Source: Pandoraea pulmonicola (lineage in GTDB: Bacteria; Pseudomonadota; Gammaproteobacteria; Burkholderiales; Burkholderiaceae). Taken from it: a DNA stretch of 64,000 bases. The position numbers were made by a program, and so were the translations under genes. The DNA is taken from NCBI RefSeq assembly GCF_000815105.2, contig NZ_CP010310.2, positions 5,580,001-5,644,000 of the forward strand. Reading direction: 5' to 3'. Every line of letters starts with the position of its first letter. Within the stretch, counting starts at the first letter, position 1. Of the stretch, positions 27,545-35,338 are shown piece after piece. The notes beneath the pieces were generated by a model. The model had not been told where the DNA came from and made no database searches. It saw nothing but the letters and a program-made list of their open reading frames with translations.

Positions 27545-27614
27545 GTCGCTAACGACTTTTTCTACGCAGCGCCGTATAGAATTTCTTAACAACCTCGCGG
27601 GTTTTCCCGAGGTT
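27545..27614. promoter_or_regulatory. Divergent promoter region with two inverted repeats (DUF1445 / lysR)
   Basis: The 212-bp gap is AT-rich in the middle. GTCG-CTAA-CGAC (27545-27556) sits between A and T runs. AACCTCG and CGAGGTT (27591-27597, 27608-27614) form perfect arms around 10 bp. A TATAGAAT word lies at 27575-27582. These suit a LysR-type regulator controlling both directions. Confidence 0.45.
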
Positions 27615-27686
27615 CGTTGCATTTATTTTCTTCATTCGACGCCCGTTTTGGGCGTGCTCCCGGCCTTCGTTCCACGAGCCCCGCCC

Positions 27687-28619
27687 ATGAATACGCGCTT
27701 TCTCGAAACCTTCGTCACGCTGGCCAAGCTGCGCAACTTCCGTGCGACGGCGGCCGCGCTGCATGCCACGCCGGCAGCCATCTCGCAGCGGCTCAAGGCG
27801 CTGGAAGAGGAGCTGAATACGGCGCTGGTCGATCGCGACAGCCGCGAATTCCGTCTCACGCCGAACGGGGAATATCTGCTCGGGTATGCGAAAGCCGTGG
27901 TCGAAGCGGCGCGGCGGCTCCAGACGGCCGCCTCGGGCGAGAGTCTGTTGCGCGGGCGGCTGCGTCTGGGCGTGATCGAGACTGTCGTGCACAGCTGGCT
28001 GCCGCACTACCTGCGCCGCCTCGCGTCGGACTACCCGACGCTGGAAGTGGAGTTGACGGTCGACGTGTCAGTGCAGTTGCAGCGCCGCCTCGTCGCCGAC
28101 GAGCTCGATCTCATCATTCGTGTGGAAGGCAGCGACGACAGCAGCGTGGTGTGCGATGCGCTCGCGAACTATCCCGTGCACTGGATCGCGCGCACGGGCA
28201 TGTTTCCGAGCACGCGCAGCGGACTTGCGAAGCGGGTGCTGCAGCACCCGATCCTGACCTACGGGCGTGGCACGGCGCCGCACCGTGCGCTCGAGGACAT
28301 CGTGGCGAAGCTCGCCGGCGTGCACGGCGTGCCGCTCTCGGAGACGCGCATCACCGGCTCGCCGTCGATCGCCGTGATCGTGCGGCTCGTGCGCGACGGT
28401 TTCGGCGTTGCGGCGATACCGCGTCTGTTCGTCGACGATCTGATTGCGAGCGGCGAAGTGGTGGAGCTGCCACTGCAGCCCGCGCCGCCGTCGATCGTGG
28501 TGTCGATGTCGCGACGTGCGGACGCGCCGCTCTTCGTCCACGGTGCGGCCACGGCCGCGCGCACGGCGTGCACCGAGTACTGCCGCAAGAGCGATCGGCG
28601 TCTGGTGGAATTGCTGTGA
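27687..28619 (+). CDS. LysR family transcriptional regulator, divergent from the DUF1445 gene
   Basis: Protein of 310 residues. The winged HTH starts MNTRFLETFVTLAKLRNF and has the recognition helix TPAAISQRLKALEEELNTALVDR; an effector-binding domain follows (about 95-295, starting LRGRLRLGVIETVVHSWLP). The ATG at 27687 puts the HTH at the exact N-terminus, as in most family members; the open frame upstream is the divergent promoter. By position it should regulate the DUF1445-MFS-oxoprolinase unit, with a 5-oxoproline- or glutamate-related effector as a guess. Its 3' end faces the last gene of the oxidase operon. Confidence 0.9.
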   Translation: MNTRFLETFVTLAKLRNFRATAAALHATPAAISQRLKALEEELNTALVDRDSREFRLTPNGEYLLGYAKAVVEAARRLQTAASGESLLRGRLRLGVIETVVHSWLPHYLRRLASDYPTLEVELTVDVSVQLQRRLVADELDLIIRVEGSDDSSVVCDALANYPVHWIARTGMFPSTRSGLAKRVLQHPILTYGRGTAPHRALEDIVAKLAGVHGVPLSETRITGSPSIAVIVRLVRDGFGVAAIPRLFVDDLIASGEVVELPLQPAPPSIVVSMSRRADAPLFVHGAATAARTACTEYCRKSDRRLVELL

Positions 28620-28655
28620 CGCCGCGCGCCCTCCCCCTCCCTGCTAATGCCGCCC

Positions 28656-29024
28656 TCAACGGAAGTGCGCAACACGCGTGAGGAACGTGTAGTCCGCTTC
28701 GGCCGCCATGAGCGCCATCAGCACGAGCAAGGCCAGCGGCGGGATCAGGATCGCGTAGACGAGCGCGAGGCGCTCCCATCGCATGTGCATGAAGACGGCC
28801 ACAATAAGCCCCGCCTTCGCCACCATCAGCGCTAGAATCAGACCCCAGCGCAAATAGCCCTGGAGGTTCGCGTAGTCGACGAGATACGACAACGTGGAGA
28901 GCACGAACAGCAGTCCCCACACCTTCAGGTAGAGACCGACCGCGTGTTGTTGCCCCGAATGCCCTGCGCCGGGTGCCACGGGAGAAGGAGCGGCGGGAGA
29001 GGCCGGGGTTGCAGTGGAATTCAT
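28656..29024 (-). CDS. Cytochrome c oxidase subunit IV-like membrane protein (CyoD/COX4_pro family)
   Basis: A 122-residue protein, the last gene of the oxidase operon. After a Pro/Ala-rich start it has three transmembrane helices (about 30-50, 58-82, 90-112), with KVWGLLFVLSTLSYLVDY and KAGLIVAVFMHMRWERLAL, the conserved KxxLVxxxFMHL-like motif of the prokaryotic subunit IV family. It stabilises the oxidase rather than carrying cofactors. Eight bases separate its ATG (29022-29024) from the stop of the preceding gene, so it is surely in the same transcript. Confidence 0.85.
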   Translation of the reverse strand: MNSTATPASPAAPSPVAPGAGHSGQQHAVGLYLKVWGLLFVLSTLSYLVDYANLQGYLRWGLILALMVAKAGLIVAVFMHMRWERLALVYAILIPPLALLVLMALMAAEADYTFLTRVAHFR

Positions 29025-29032
29025 CGCTCCTC

Positions 29033-29740
29033 CTACCAGAGATAGAACAACGCGAAGATGAACACCCATACCAGATCGACGAAGTGCCAGTAGAGGCCGG
29101 CGATCTCGACGAGCTGGTAGTTGCCGCGCCGCTCGAGCGTGCCGTTGAGCACCTTGCGCATGACGGTGAGCAGGTAGATCACGCCCGCGCTCACGTGCAG
29201 CCCGTGAAAGCCCGTGATCATGAAGAAGCACGCGCCGAACTGCGCCGCGCCCATCGAGTTGCCCCACGGACGAATGCCCTCGTGCACGATCAGGTTGGTC
29301 CATTCGAACGCCTGCATGCCGACGAACGCCATGCCGAGATACGCCGTGGCGAGAATACAGGCGGCCGTCTTGTCGCGATCGCGTCGATAGGCGTAGTTCA
29401 CGGCCATCGCCATGCTGCCGCTGCTGCTGATCAGCACGAACGTCATGATGGCGATGAGCAGCAACGGCACCGGATGTCCGTTCACGTCGAGCGCGAAGAT
29501 CTCCGCCGGATTGGGCCACGGCGCGGTCGTGGACATGCGCACCGTCATGTAGCCGATCAGGAAGCTGCTGAACACGAACGTGTCGGAGAGCAGGAAGATC
29601 CACATCATCGCCTTGCCCCACGGCACGCGGAACGTCGCGCGGTCTCCCGACCAGTCGATGACGACGCCGCGCCAGCCGTCGGGCGGCGCGGCGGCCGAAG
29701 CGGTGGGGGACGCGGGCGGCAGGGACGATGACGGGTTCAC
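29033..29740 (-). CDS. coxP: Cytochrome c oxidase subunit III family protein (CoxP-like)
   Basis: A 235-residue membrane protein with five to six helices. KAMMWIFLLSDTFVFSSFLIGY (about 42-63) and the C-terminal WHFVDLVWVFIFALFYL are diagnostic for heme-copper oxidase subunit III; FMITGFHGLHVSAG supplies the conserved HxLHV-like helix. It is one of two subunit III-like proteins in this operon, as in Bradyrhizobium coxMNOP. The start is uncertain: the GTG at 29738-29740 with AGGA upstream is preferred, and another GTG lies 10 codons earlier. Subunit III supports proton uptake and enzyme stability and binds no redox cofactor. Confidence 0.85.
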   Translation of the reverse strand: MNPSSSLPPASPTASAAAPPDGWRGVVIDWSGDRATFRVPWGKAMMWIFLLSDTFVFSSFLIGYMTVRMSTTAPWPNPAEIFALDVNGHPVPLLLIAIMTFVLISSSGSMAMAVNYAYRRDRDKTAACILATAYLGMAFVGMQAFEWTNLIVHEGIRPWGNSMGAAQFGACFFMITGFHGLHVSAGVIYLLTVMRKVLNGTLERRGNYQLVEIAGLYWHFVDLVWVFIFALFYLW

Positions 29741-29782
29741 AATGTGGGTCCTCGTTGCTTGTCGTTGCACCTTGTTGCTCGC

Positions 29783-30415
29783 TCAGCCTCCGACACCACC
29801 GGTGCCGCACAGACGCTGCGCGATTTCCGGCGTGAGGTTGATGATGGCGGCAAAGAGCACGATCCAGAGCGCGAGCAGGAAGTGCCAGTACTGCGCGGTC
29901 AGCGACAATCGACGGGCGCGCGCGGCGTGCGTAATCCGACGCGGCATCAGGCAGGCCCACGCGACGAACCCGCCCAGCAGATGCAGCGCGTGCAGCCCGG
30001 TCAGCAGGAAGAAGAAGCTGTTGGCCGGATTGCCGCTCACGCCGTAATGACGCGCGACCAGGTCGTGCCAGACCCAGAGCTGTCCGCCGACGAAGGCGAG
30101 CGCGAGTACGCCCGCGGCGCCCCAATCACGCCGCGAGCGACGCAGCTCGCCACGTCGCGCCTGCCAGGCGGACGACTGCATGACGATGCACGCGGCCACC
30201 AGCAAGCCGGTGTTGATCCACAGCGCGTCGACCGGCGGCAGCGGACGCCAGTCGCCGAGGCTCATGCGCATCACGTACGCGGCGAGCATCAGCGCGAACA
30301 GGCTGCCGACCACGCCCATGAACCACCAGAGTGCGATCTGCGACGCCGCACGGCGATGCGGCTGCGCAACCGGTACGCCGCCCGGCATGGACGGCCACGA
30401 TGGGACAGGTCTCAT
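29783..30415 (-). CDS. coxO: Second cytochrome c oxidase subunit III family protein (CoxO-like)
   Basis: A 210-residue membrane protein with five hydrophobic helices; FFFLLTGLHALHLLGGFVAW near residue 140-160 and AQYWHFLLALWIVLF near the end are subunit III signatures. It differs clearly from the other subunit III-like protein encoded downstream, especially in the N-terminal half, which lacks the usual LSDTFVF helix. The ATG at 30413-30415 overlaps the coxN stop codon (ATGA), so the protein is made in step with subunit I. Two subunit III-type genes in a row are a feature of the coxMNOP alternative oxidase. Confidence 0.8.
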   Translation of the reverse strand: MRPVPSWPSMPGGVPVAQPHRRAASQIALWWFMGVVGSLFALMLAAYVMRMSLGDWRPLPPVDALWINTGLLVAACIVMQSSAWQARRGELRRSRRDWGAAGVLALAFVGGQLWVWHDLVARHYGVSGNPANSFFFLLTGLHALHLLGGFVAWACLMPRRITHAARARRLSLTAQYWHFLLALWIVLFAAIINLTPEIAQRLCGTGGVGG

Positions 30416-32283
30416 GATGTGGCTCCTCTCGGCGAGTCGGGTGAACGGGGTGAATGGGGTGAATCCGGCGCGGGCGGTGCCCCGGTCGACGATGGCGGCG
30501 CGTCGCGACGATGCACCGCCATCGTGTCGCCGTGCACGAGCGTGGCGGGACGGCGCGGATCCGGCGCCATGTTCTGCGGCACGACGTCGTCGACGTCGCC
30601 CGGCACGCTGTATTCGTACGGCCAGCGATAAGCGACGGGCAGCGCGGGGCCCCAGTTGCCGTGCACGGGCGGCACGTCGGGCGTCTGCCATTCCAGCGAC
30701 GCCGCGCGCCACGGGTTGTGCCCGGCCGGTTTGCCGTGTCGCACGCTCCACGCGAGGTTGAACAGGAACAGTAATTGGCCCAGCGCCACGATAAACGCGG
30801 CCACCGAGATGTAGGCGTTCATGACGTGCGCCGAATCGGGGATGAAGCTGTAGTTCTGAAACTCATAGTAGCGGCGCGGCATGCCGAGCACGCCGAGGTA
30901 GTGCATCGGAAAGAAGATCGCGTAGGTGCCGAGAAACGTGATCCAGAAATGCCAATGGCCGAGGCGGTCGTCGAGGCGTCTGCCGGTGATCAGCGGATAC
31001 CAGTGGTAGATGCCGCCGAAGATCACGAGCAGCGGCGATACGCCCATCACCATATGGAAGTGGGCGACGACGAAGTAGGTATTCGAGAGCGGCATGTCCA
31101 CGCTGACGTTGCCGAGGAACAGTCCCGTGAGGCCGCCGATCACGAACGTGCTGATGAAGCCGATGGCGAAGAGCATCGGCACGGTGAGATGAATGTCGCC
31201 GCGCCACAGCGTGAGGACCCAGTTGTAGACCTTGATGGCCGTGGGAATCGCGATGACGAGCGTGGTCGTCGCGAAGAAGAATCCGAAGTAGGGATTCATG
31301 CCGCTGATGAACATGTGGTGCGCCCAGACGACCACCGACAGCACGCCGATGGCGAGGATCGCCCAGACCATCATGCGGTAGCCGAAGATGTTCTTGCGCG
31401 CATGCACGCTGATCAGGTCGGAGACGATGCCGAAGGCGGGCAGCGCGACGATGTACACCTCGGGATGGCCGAAGAACCAGAACAGGTGCTGGAACAGCAG
31501 CGGGCTACCGCCGCGATAGTCGAGCGGCTGTCCGAGCGAGGCGATCGCGGGCATGAAGAAGCTCGTGTGCAGCGTCTTGTCGAGCAGCATCATCACGCCC
31601 GAGACGAACAGCGCGGGGAACGCGAGCAAGGCGAGCACCGTGGCCATCACGATGCCCCAGACGGTGAGCGGCAGGCGCAGCAGCGTCATGCCTTCGGTGC
31701 GCGCCTGCAGCACCGTGGTGACGTAGTTCAGCCCGCCCATCGTGGCCGCGACGATGAAGATCAGCAGCGAGACGAGCATCAGCACGATGCCCCACTCGGT
31801 GCCCGGGGTGCCGGGCAGGATCGCCTGCGGGGGATAGAGCGTCCAGCCGGCGCCGGTGGGCCCGCCCGGTACGAAGAAGCTGATCATCAGCACCACGACG
31901 GCGAGCAGGTAGACCCAGTAGCTGAGCATGTTCAGGAACGGGAAGACCATGTCGCGCGCGCCGACCATCAACGGGATCAGGTAATTGCCGAAGCCGCCGA
32001 GAAAAAGCGCGGTGAGCAGGTAGATCACCATGATCATGCCGTGCATGGTGACGTACTGGTAGTAGTGGTTCGCGTCGATGAACGAGAACTTGCCGGGAAA
32101 GCCGAGTTGCAGCCGCATGAGGTTCGACAGCACGAGGCCGACCAGGCCAACCGCGATGGCGGTGAGTGCATACTGCACGGCGATCACTTTGTGGTCCTGG
32201 CTCCAGACGTACTTCGTCCAGAAGCTGTGCGGGCCGCCGTGGTACGCGCCGGTGTGGGCCAGGCTGTCGGAATCGCCAGTCAT
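30412..32283 (-). CDS. coxN: Cytochrome c oxidase subunit I (CoxN/CtaD)
   Basis: Protein of 623 residues with 12 core helices and a hydrophilic Pro-rich C-terminal tail of about 90 residues. Heme and copper ligands are in place: HGMIMVIYLL (His81, low-spin heme), GHPEVYIVALPAFG near 270 (the Glu/Tyr motif of A1-type oxidases with the D-channel glutamate), WAHHMFISGM (CuB histidines near 320) and VVAHFHMVMG (heme a3 and a histidines near 410). It reduces oxygen to water and pumps protons. No ctaB, ctaA or cox11 assembly genes are present in the window, so these must be encoded elsewhere. Confidence 0.95.
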   Translation of the reverse strand: MTGDSDSLAHTGAYHGGPHSFWTKYVWSQDHKVIAVQYALTAIAVGLVGLVLSNLMRLQLGFPGKFSFIDANHYYQYVTMHGMIMVIYLLTALFLGGFGNYLIPLMVGARDMVFPFLNMLSYWVYLLAVVVLMISFFVPGGPTGAGWTLYPPQAILPGTPGTEWGIVLMLVSLLIFIVAATMGGLNYVTTVLQARTEGMTLLRLPLTVWGIVMATVLALLAFPALFVSGVMMLLDKTLHTSFFMPAIASLGQPLDYRGGSPLLFQHLFWFFGHPEVYIVALPAFGIVSDLISVHARKNIFGYRMMVWAILAIGVLSVVVWAHHMFISGMNPYFGFFFATTTLVIAIPTAIKVYNWVLTLWRGDIHLTVPMLFAIGFISTFVIGGLTGLFLGNVSVDMPLSNTYFVVAHFHMVMGVSPLLVIFGGIYHWYPLITGRRLDDRLGHWHFWITFLGTYAIFFPMHYLGVLGMPRRYYEFQNYSFIPDSAHVMNAYISVAAFIVALGQLLFLFNLAWSVRHGKPAGHNPWRAASLEWQTPDVPPVHGNWGPALPVAYRWPYEYSVPGDVDDVVPQNMAPDPRRPATLVHGDTMAVHRRDAPPSSTGAPPAPDSPHSPRSPDSPRGATS

Positions 32284-32410
32284 GAGTTGTCTCCCTGAAC
32301 TGTCGTGATGCTTTCGTTGTCGCGTCGGTGTCGTTTCGTGATTGCGTTGCTCGGGGCTGTGTCGCTCCTCTTGCCGGTCCTATCCTGCGGCCACGCTCCT
32401 CCGCATCGGC

Positions 32411-33865
32411 CTACGGTGCCGGACGGATCATCGGCACGCTCGGCTGCGCGGGTCCTGACGGCGGCGGGTTCGTCGATGGCGCCGGCGGCACGCCGAGTGG
32501 CGGTACATTCGTGCGCGAATCGTTCGGCAAAGGGAGCCCCGGCGTCTGCTGGCCCGGCCGGCGAGCCGGCTGCGATGGCGGTGACGGTTGCGTTCGCTGA
32601 TTTGCCGGGGCCGACGGTGTCAGTGGCGCGTACTGCGCCGGTGGGCGTGGCGTCTGCAGCGAGTTCTGCGCCAGTTGTACGTCGACGCGCAAGGCGACGG
32701 CAGAGGGAGCCGGTGTCGCCGGCGCTATTGGCGCGGTGGCAGGCGTCGGCGCGGACGCTGCGCTCGCGCCCAGCGTCCGGATGTAGGCGATCAGAGCCTT
32801 CAGTTCGTCGTCCGTCAGGTCGACCTTCGGCATGAGCGGCGCGAAACCTTTCGGGACGCGCGCCGTCGGGTTGCGGATGAACGTGGCAAGGTAGGCTTCA
32901 TCCACATGTGCCGTGCTGCCGTCCTGGAATGTCTCTGTCTTGCCGAAGAGCCCGTGCCACGTCGGCCCGACGCCGGCGCTGCCGTCGACCGTATGGCATC
33001 CGGCGCACCCCTTCGCCTGGGCCAGCAACTTGCCCTTGGTGACGAGCGGATCGGCGGCGGCCGCGCCGGCGTGCTGCGCCTGCAGCGAGGCGAAAGTGGG
33101 GAGCTTGGCGACCCAGGCGTCGTAGGCAGGCTTGTCGTCGACGACCACGACGCCGCGCATGTTCGCATGGCCGACGCCGCACAGCTGGGCGCAGAGAATG
33201 TCGAAGCGACCGGTGCGCGTGGGTGTGAGCCACATCTGCGTGACCATGCCGGGCACCATGTTCATGCGGGTGCGGAACGGCGGGACGTAGAAGTCGTGCA
33301 GCACGTCTTTGGCGCGCAGCAGCAATTTCACCGGCTGACCGACGAGGAGGTGCAGCTCGGGGGCGTCGACGATGCGGTTGTCCTGATTGGCGGGATCTTT
33401 CGGATTCAGGCCGAGCGGGTTGTCGGCGGTGACGTAGCTCGGATCGGAGGTACCGAGGCGACCGTCCGGGCCGGGCAGGCGGAAGCGCCATTGCCACTGC
33501 TGGCCGACGACCTCGACGACGCGGGCGTCGCGCGGCGGGTCGATGAGCTTGGCATAGACGAACAGCCCGGGGGCGAGCATCGCGGCGATGCCAACGGTGG
33601 TGATGCCGATCAGCCACGCTTCGAGACGGCGGTTGTGAGGCTCGTAAGCGGCCCTATGGCCATCGCGATGCCGATAGCGAAAGATCGCCCACGCCACGAA
33701 AAGGTTGACGACAACGAAGGCCACGCCGGTGATCACCAGCGTAATGGTGAGCGTGTCGTCCATCTGACGCCAGTTCGACGCCAGCGGCGTCAGCCACCAC
33801 GGGCTCCACAGGTGGAAGCCCAGCGCGGCGACAACGATCAGGATGAGCAGAATTGGCAGGGACAT
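32411..33865 (-). CDS. coxM: Cytochrome c oxidase subunit II fused to a cytochrome c domain (caa3 type, CoxM)
   Basis: A 484-residue protein with two N-terminal helices (about 3-22 and 40-62 or 85-107), a cupredoxin domain carrying the CuA centre (His190, Cys225, Cys229, His233, Met236) and a fused class I cytochrome c with CAGCH at 287-291. The CuA loop reads CAQLC, with Gln where most aa3 enzymes have Glu. The last 100 residues are a Pro-rich tail of unknown role. The fused heme lets the enzyme take electrons from small cytochromes c, for which the Sox system is a plausible source. ATG 33863-33865 is preferred; GTG just upstream is possible. Confidence 0.92.
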   Translation of the reverse strand: MSLPILLILIVVAALGFHLWSPWWLTPLASNWRQMDDTLTITLVITGVAFVVVNLFVAWAIFRYRHRDGHRAAYEPHNRRLEAWLIGITTVGIAAMLAPGLFVYAKLIDPPRDARVVEVVGQQWQWRFRLPGPDGRLGTSDPSYVTADNPLGLNPKDPANQDNRIVDAPELHLLVGQPVKLLLRAKDVLHDFYVPPFRTRMNMVPGMVTQMWLTPTRTGRFDILCAQLCGVGHANMRGVVVVDDKPAYDAWVAKLPTFASLQAQHAGAAAADPLVTKGKLLAQAKGCAGCHTVDGSAGVGPTWHGLFGKTETFQDGSTAHVDEAYLATFIRNPTARVPKGFAPLMPKVDLTDDELKALIAYIRTLGASAASAPTPATAPIAPATPAPSAVALRVDVQLAQNSLQTPRPPAQYAPLTPSAPANQRTQPSPPSQPARRPGQQTPGLPLPNDSRTNVPPLGVPPAPSTNPPPSGPAQPSVPMIRPAP

Positions 33866-34130
33866 CACCTTGCCCCACTGACGTGCGAGGGCAGTGGTTT
33901 AGACATCACGATGGCGTGCGACATCTCTGGGCTCCTCACCAATTCCAACGCGGCAGCCGTCGCGGCGCGACGGGAGGGCATCATCGCGGGGCACTCCGCC
34001 TATTTACAGGCTAGTCGCGGTCTGTGAAGTGTCAAGCCAAACCGTGCCCAGCACGTTTCGGAGCATTCTTGTGATGACCAAGCCCGCAGAAGTAGGTGCG
34101 CTGCTGCGTCGCAGCAACCCAAGCCGATGC

Positions 34131-35240
34131 TCAGGCACTCAACGATGCGAGCAGGTCGACATACCGCTTGAGTACGATCCTCTCATCAAATTCCCGCTCG
34201 ATACGCTTGCGCCCCGCTTCGCCCATCTGTGCACGCTCCACTGCCGTTAGCCGGAGAAACGCCAGCATCTTGTCCGCGAGATCTTGCGCGCTCTTCGGTT
34301 GGCACATGAAGCCGGTCACGCCGTCGAGCACGGTGTCACGACAGCCCGGTGCGTCGGTTGTAATGATCGGGCGCATGGTAGCAGCAGCCTCGAGCAGAGT
34401 ACGTGGCACGCCTTCACGGTACGAAGGCAGAACCACACAGTCGGCATCGACCATGAACGGACGAACGTCCGGCGTCGGCCCCTTGTACTCAACCAGCCCC
34501 TGCCATTGCTCAATGTCCGCTTCGGTCACTGCCGACGGATTATCGACGCCTGGGAAACCGACAAGACGGAATGTCGCGTCGGGGTAGGTGGCCTTGACGA
34601 TACGCGCCGCGTCGACGAATTCGCCAACGCCTTTGTCCCACAGTAGGCGTGCCACCAACAGGAACACCGGCGCCCCGACAGCACGCTCAGGCATCGGTGC
34701 GGGCGTGAAACGATCCAGATCGACTCCCGACCCTGGCAACCGCACACATTGCTCCCTGGCCACCAGACCGGCGCTTGCGAACGCCTCCAAATCGTCCATG
34801 TTCTGAAAGAAGATTCGGGGTGCACGCTTGAACGCGACCCGATAAAGCACCTTCACGATGCCCGTCAGCAGCGACTCGCGAATGAACGCGCGCCCGAGCC
34901 CTGATACGTTAGGTACGATCGCGACACCGGCCATCGTAGCGGCCAGTCCGGCGTAGATGTTGCCCTTCGGCGTATAACTCAGCACGACATCAATGCGATG
35001 CTTGCGTAAGGCTCGGAACAGCCCCCACACGGAAATGGCTTCGCGCAGCGGGTTGGTGCCGCTGCCGGAAATCGCCACGGCCTCGAATGGCACATCGAGC
35101 ACCTTGAAGTGCTCGACCTGCTCGGAGTCGTCGCTCGAGACGGCGACGACACTGTGGCCAGCCCGCTGCAGCTCCTTCATGAGATTCAGCCTGAAGTTGA
35201 CTAAATACCAAGCGGTATTGGCGACAATTGCCACGCGCAT
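34131..35240 (-). CDS. Glycosyltransferase family 4 (PglA/WbpT-like), surface polysaccharide
   Basis: Protein of 369 residues with a GT-B fold: MRVAIVANTAWYLVNFRLNLM at the N-terminus, the donor-binding region PVFLLVARLLWDKGVGEFVDA near 195-215, and the EX7E-type SYREGVPRTLLEAAATMRPI near 275-294. This subgroup usually adds the second sugar onto an undecaprenyl-linked first sugar and often precedes a PglC-like initiating transferase, but no such gene follows here: the locus ends and oxidase genes start after 265 bp. ATG 35238-35240 (MRVAIV) is the natural start. Confidence 0.88.
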   Translation of the reverse strand: MRVAIVANTAWYLVNFRLNLMKELQRAGHSVVAVSSDDSEQVEHFKVLDVPFEAVAISGSGTNPLREAISVWGLFRALRKHRIDVVLSYTPKGNIYAGLAATMAGVAIVPNVSGLGRAFIRESLLTGIVKVLYRVAFKRAPRIFFQNMDDLEAFASAGLVAREQCVRLPGSGVDLDRFTPAPMPERAVGAPVFLLVARLLWDKGVGEFVDAARIVKATYPDATFRLVGFPGVDNPSAVTEADIEQWQGLVEYKGPTPDVRPFMVDADCVVLPSYREGVPRTLLEAAATMRPIITTDAPGCRDTVLDGVTGFMCQPKSAQDLADKMLAFLRLTAVERAQMGEAGRKRIEREFDERIVLKRYVDLLASLSA

Positions 35241-35338
35241 TCCTGTTGCTCCCTTGACTGTCGTGCGACGTCTTTTGCGATCGCGAAAATGACATTGCGG
35301 CGTCATCTTGCTATGTCTTCATGTCGGGGTAAATGCCA

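Noticed and set aside
30775..32298. 507-codon plus-strand frame opposite coxN
   Set aside because: Antisense of transmembrane codons gives the repeated Asp/His/Arg/Gln pattern; no ribosome site or domain.
34099..34119. Near-perfect repeat TGCTGCG-T-CGCAGCA after the polysaccharide operon as a terminator
   Set aside because: A one-base loop is not feasible, and the shortened 5-bp stem has no U-run, so it was not listed as a terminator.
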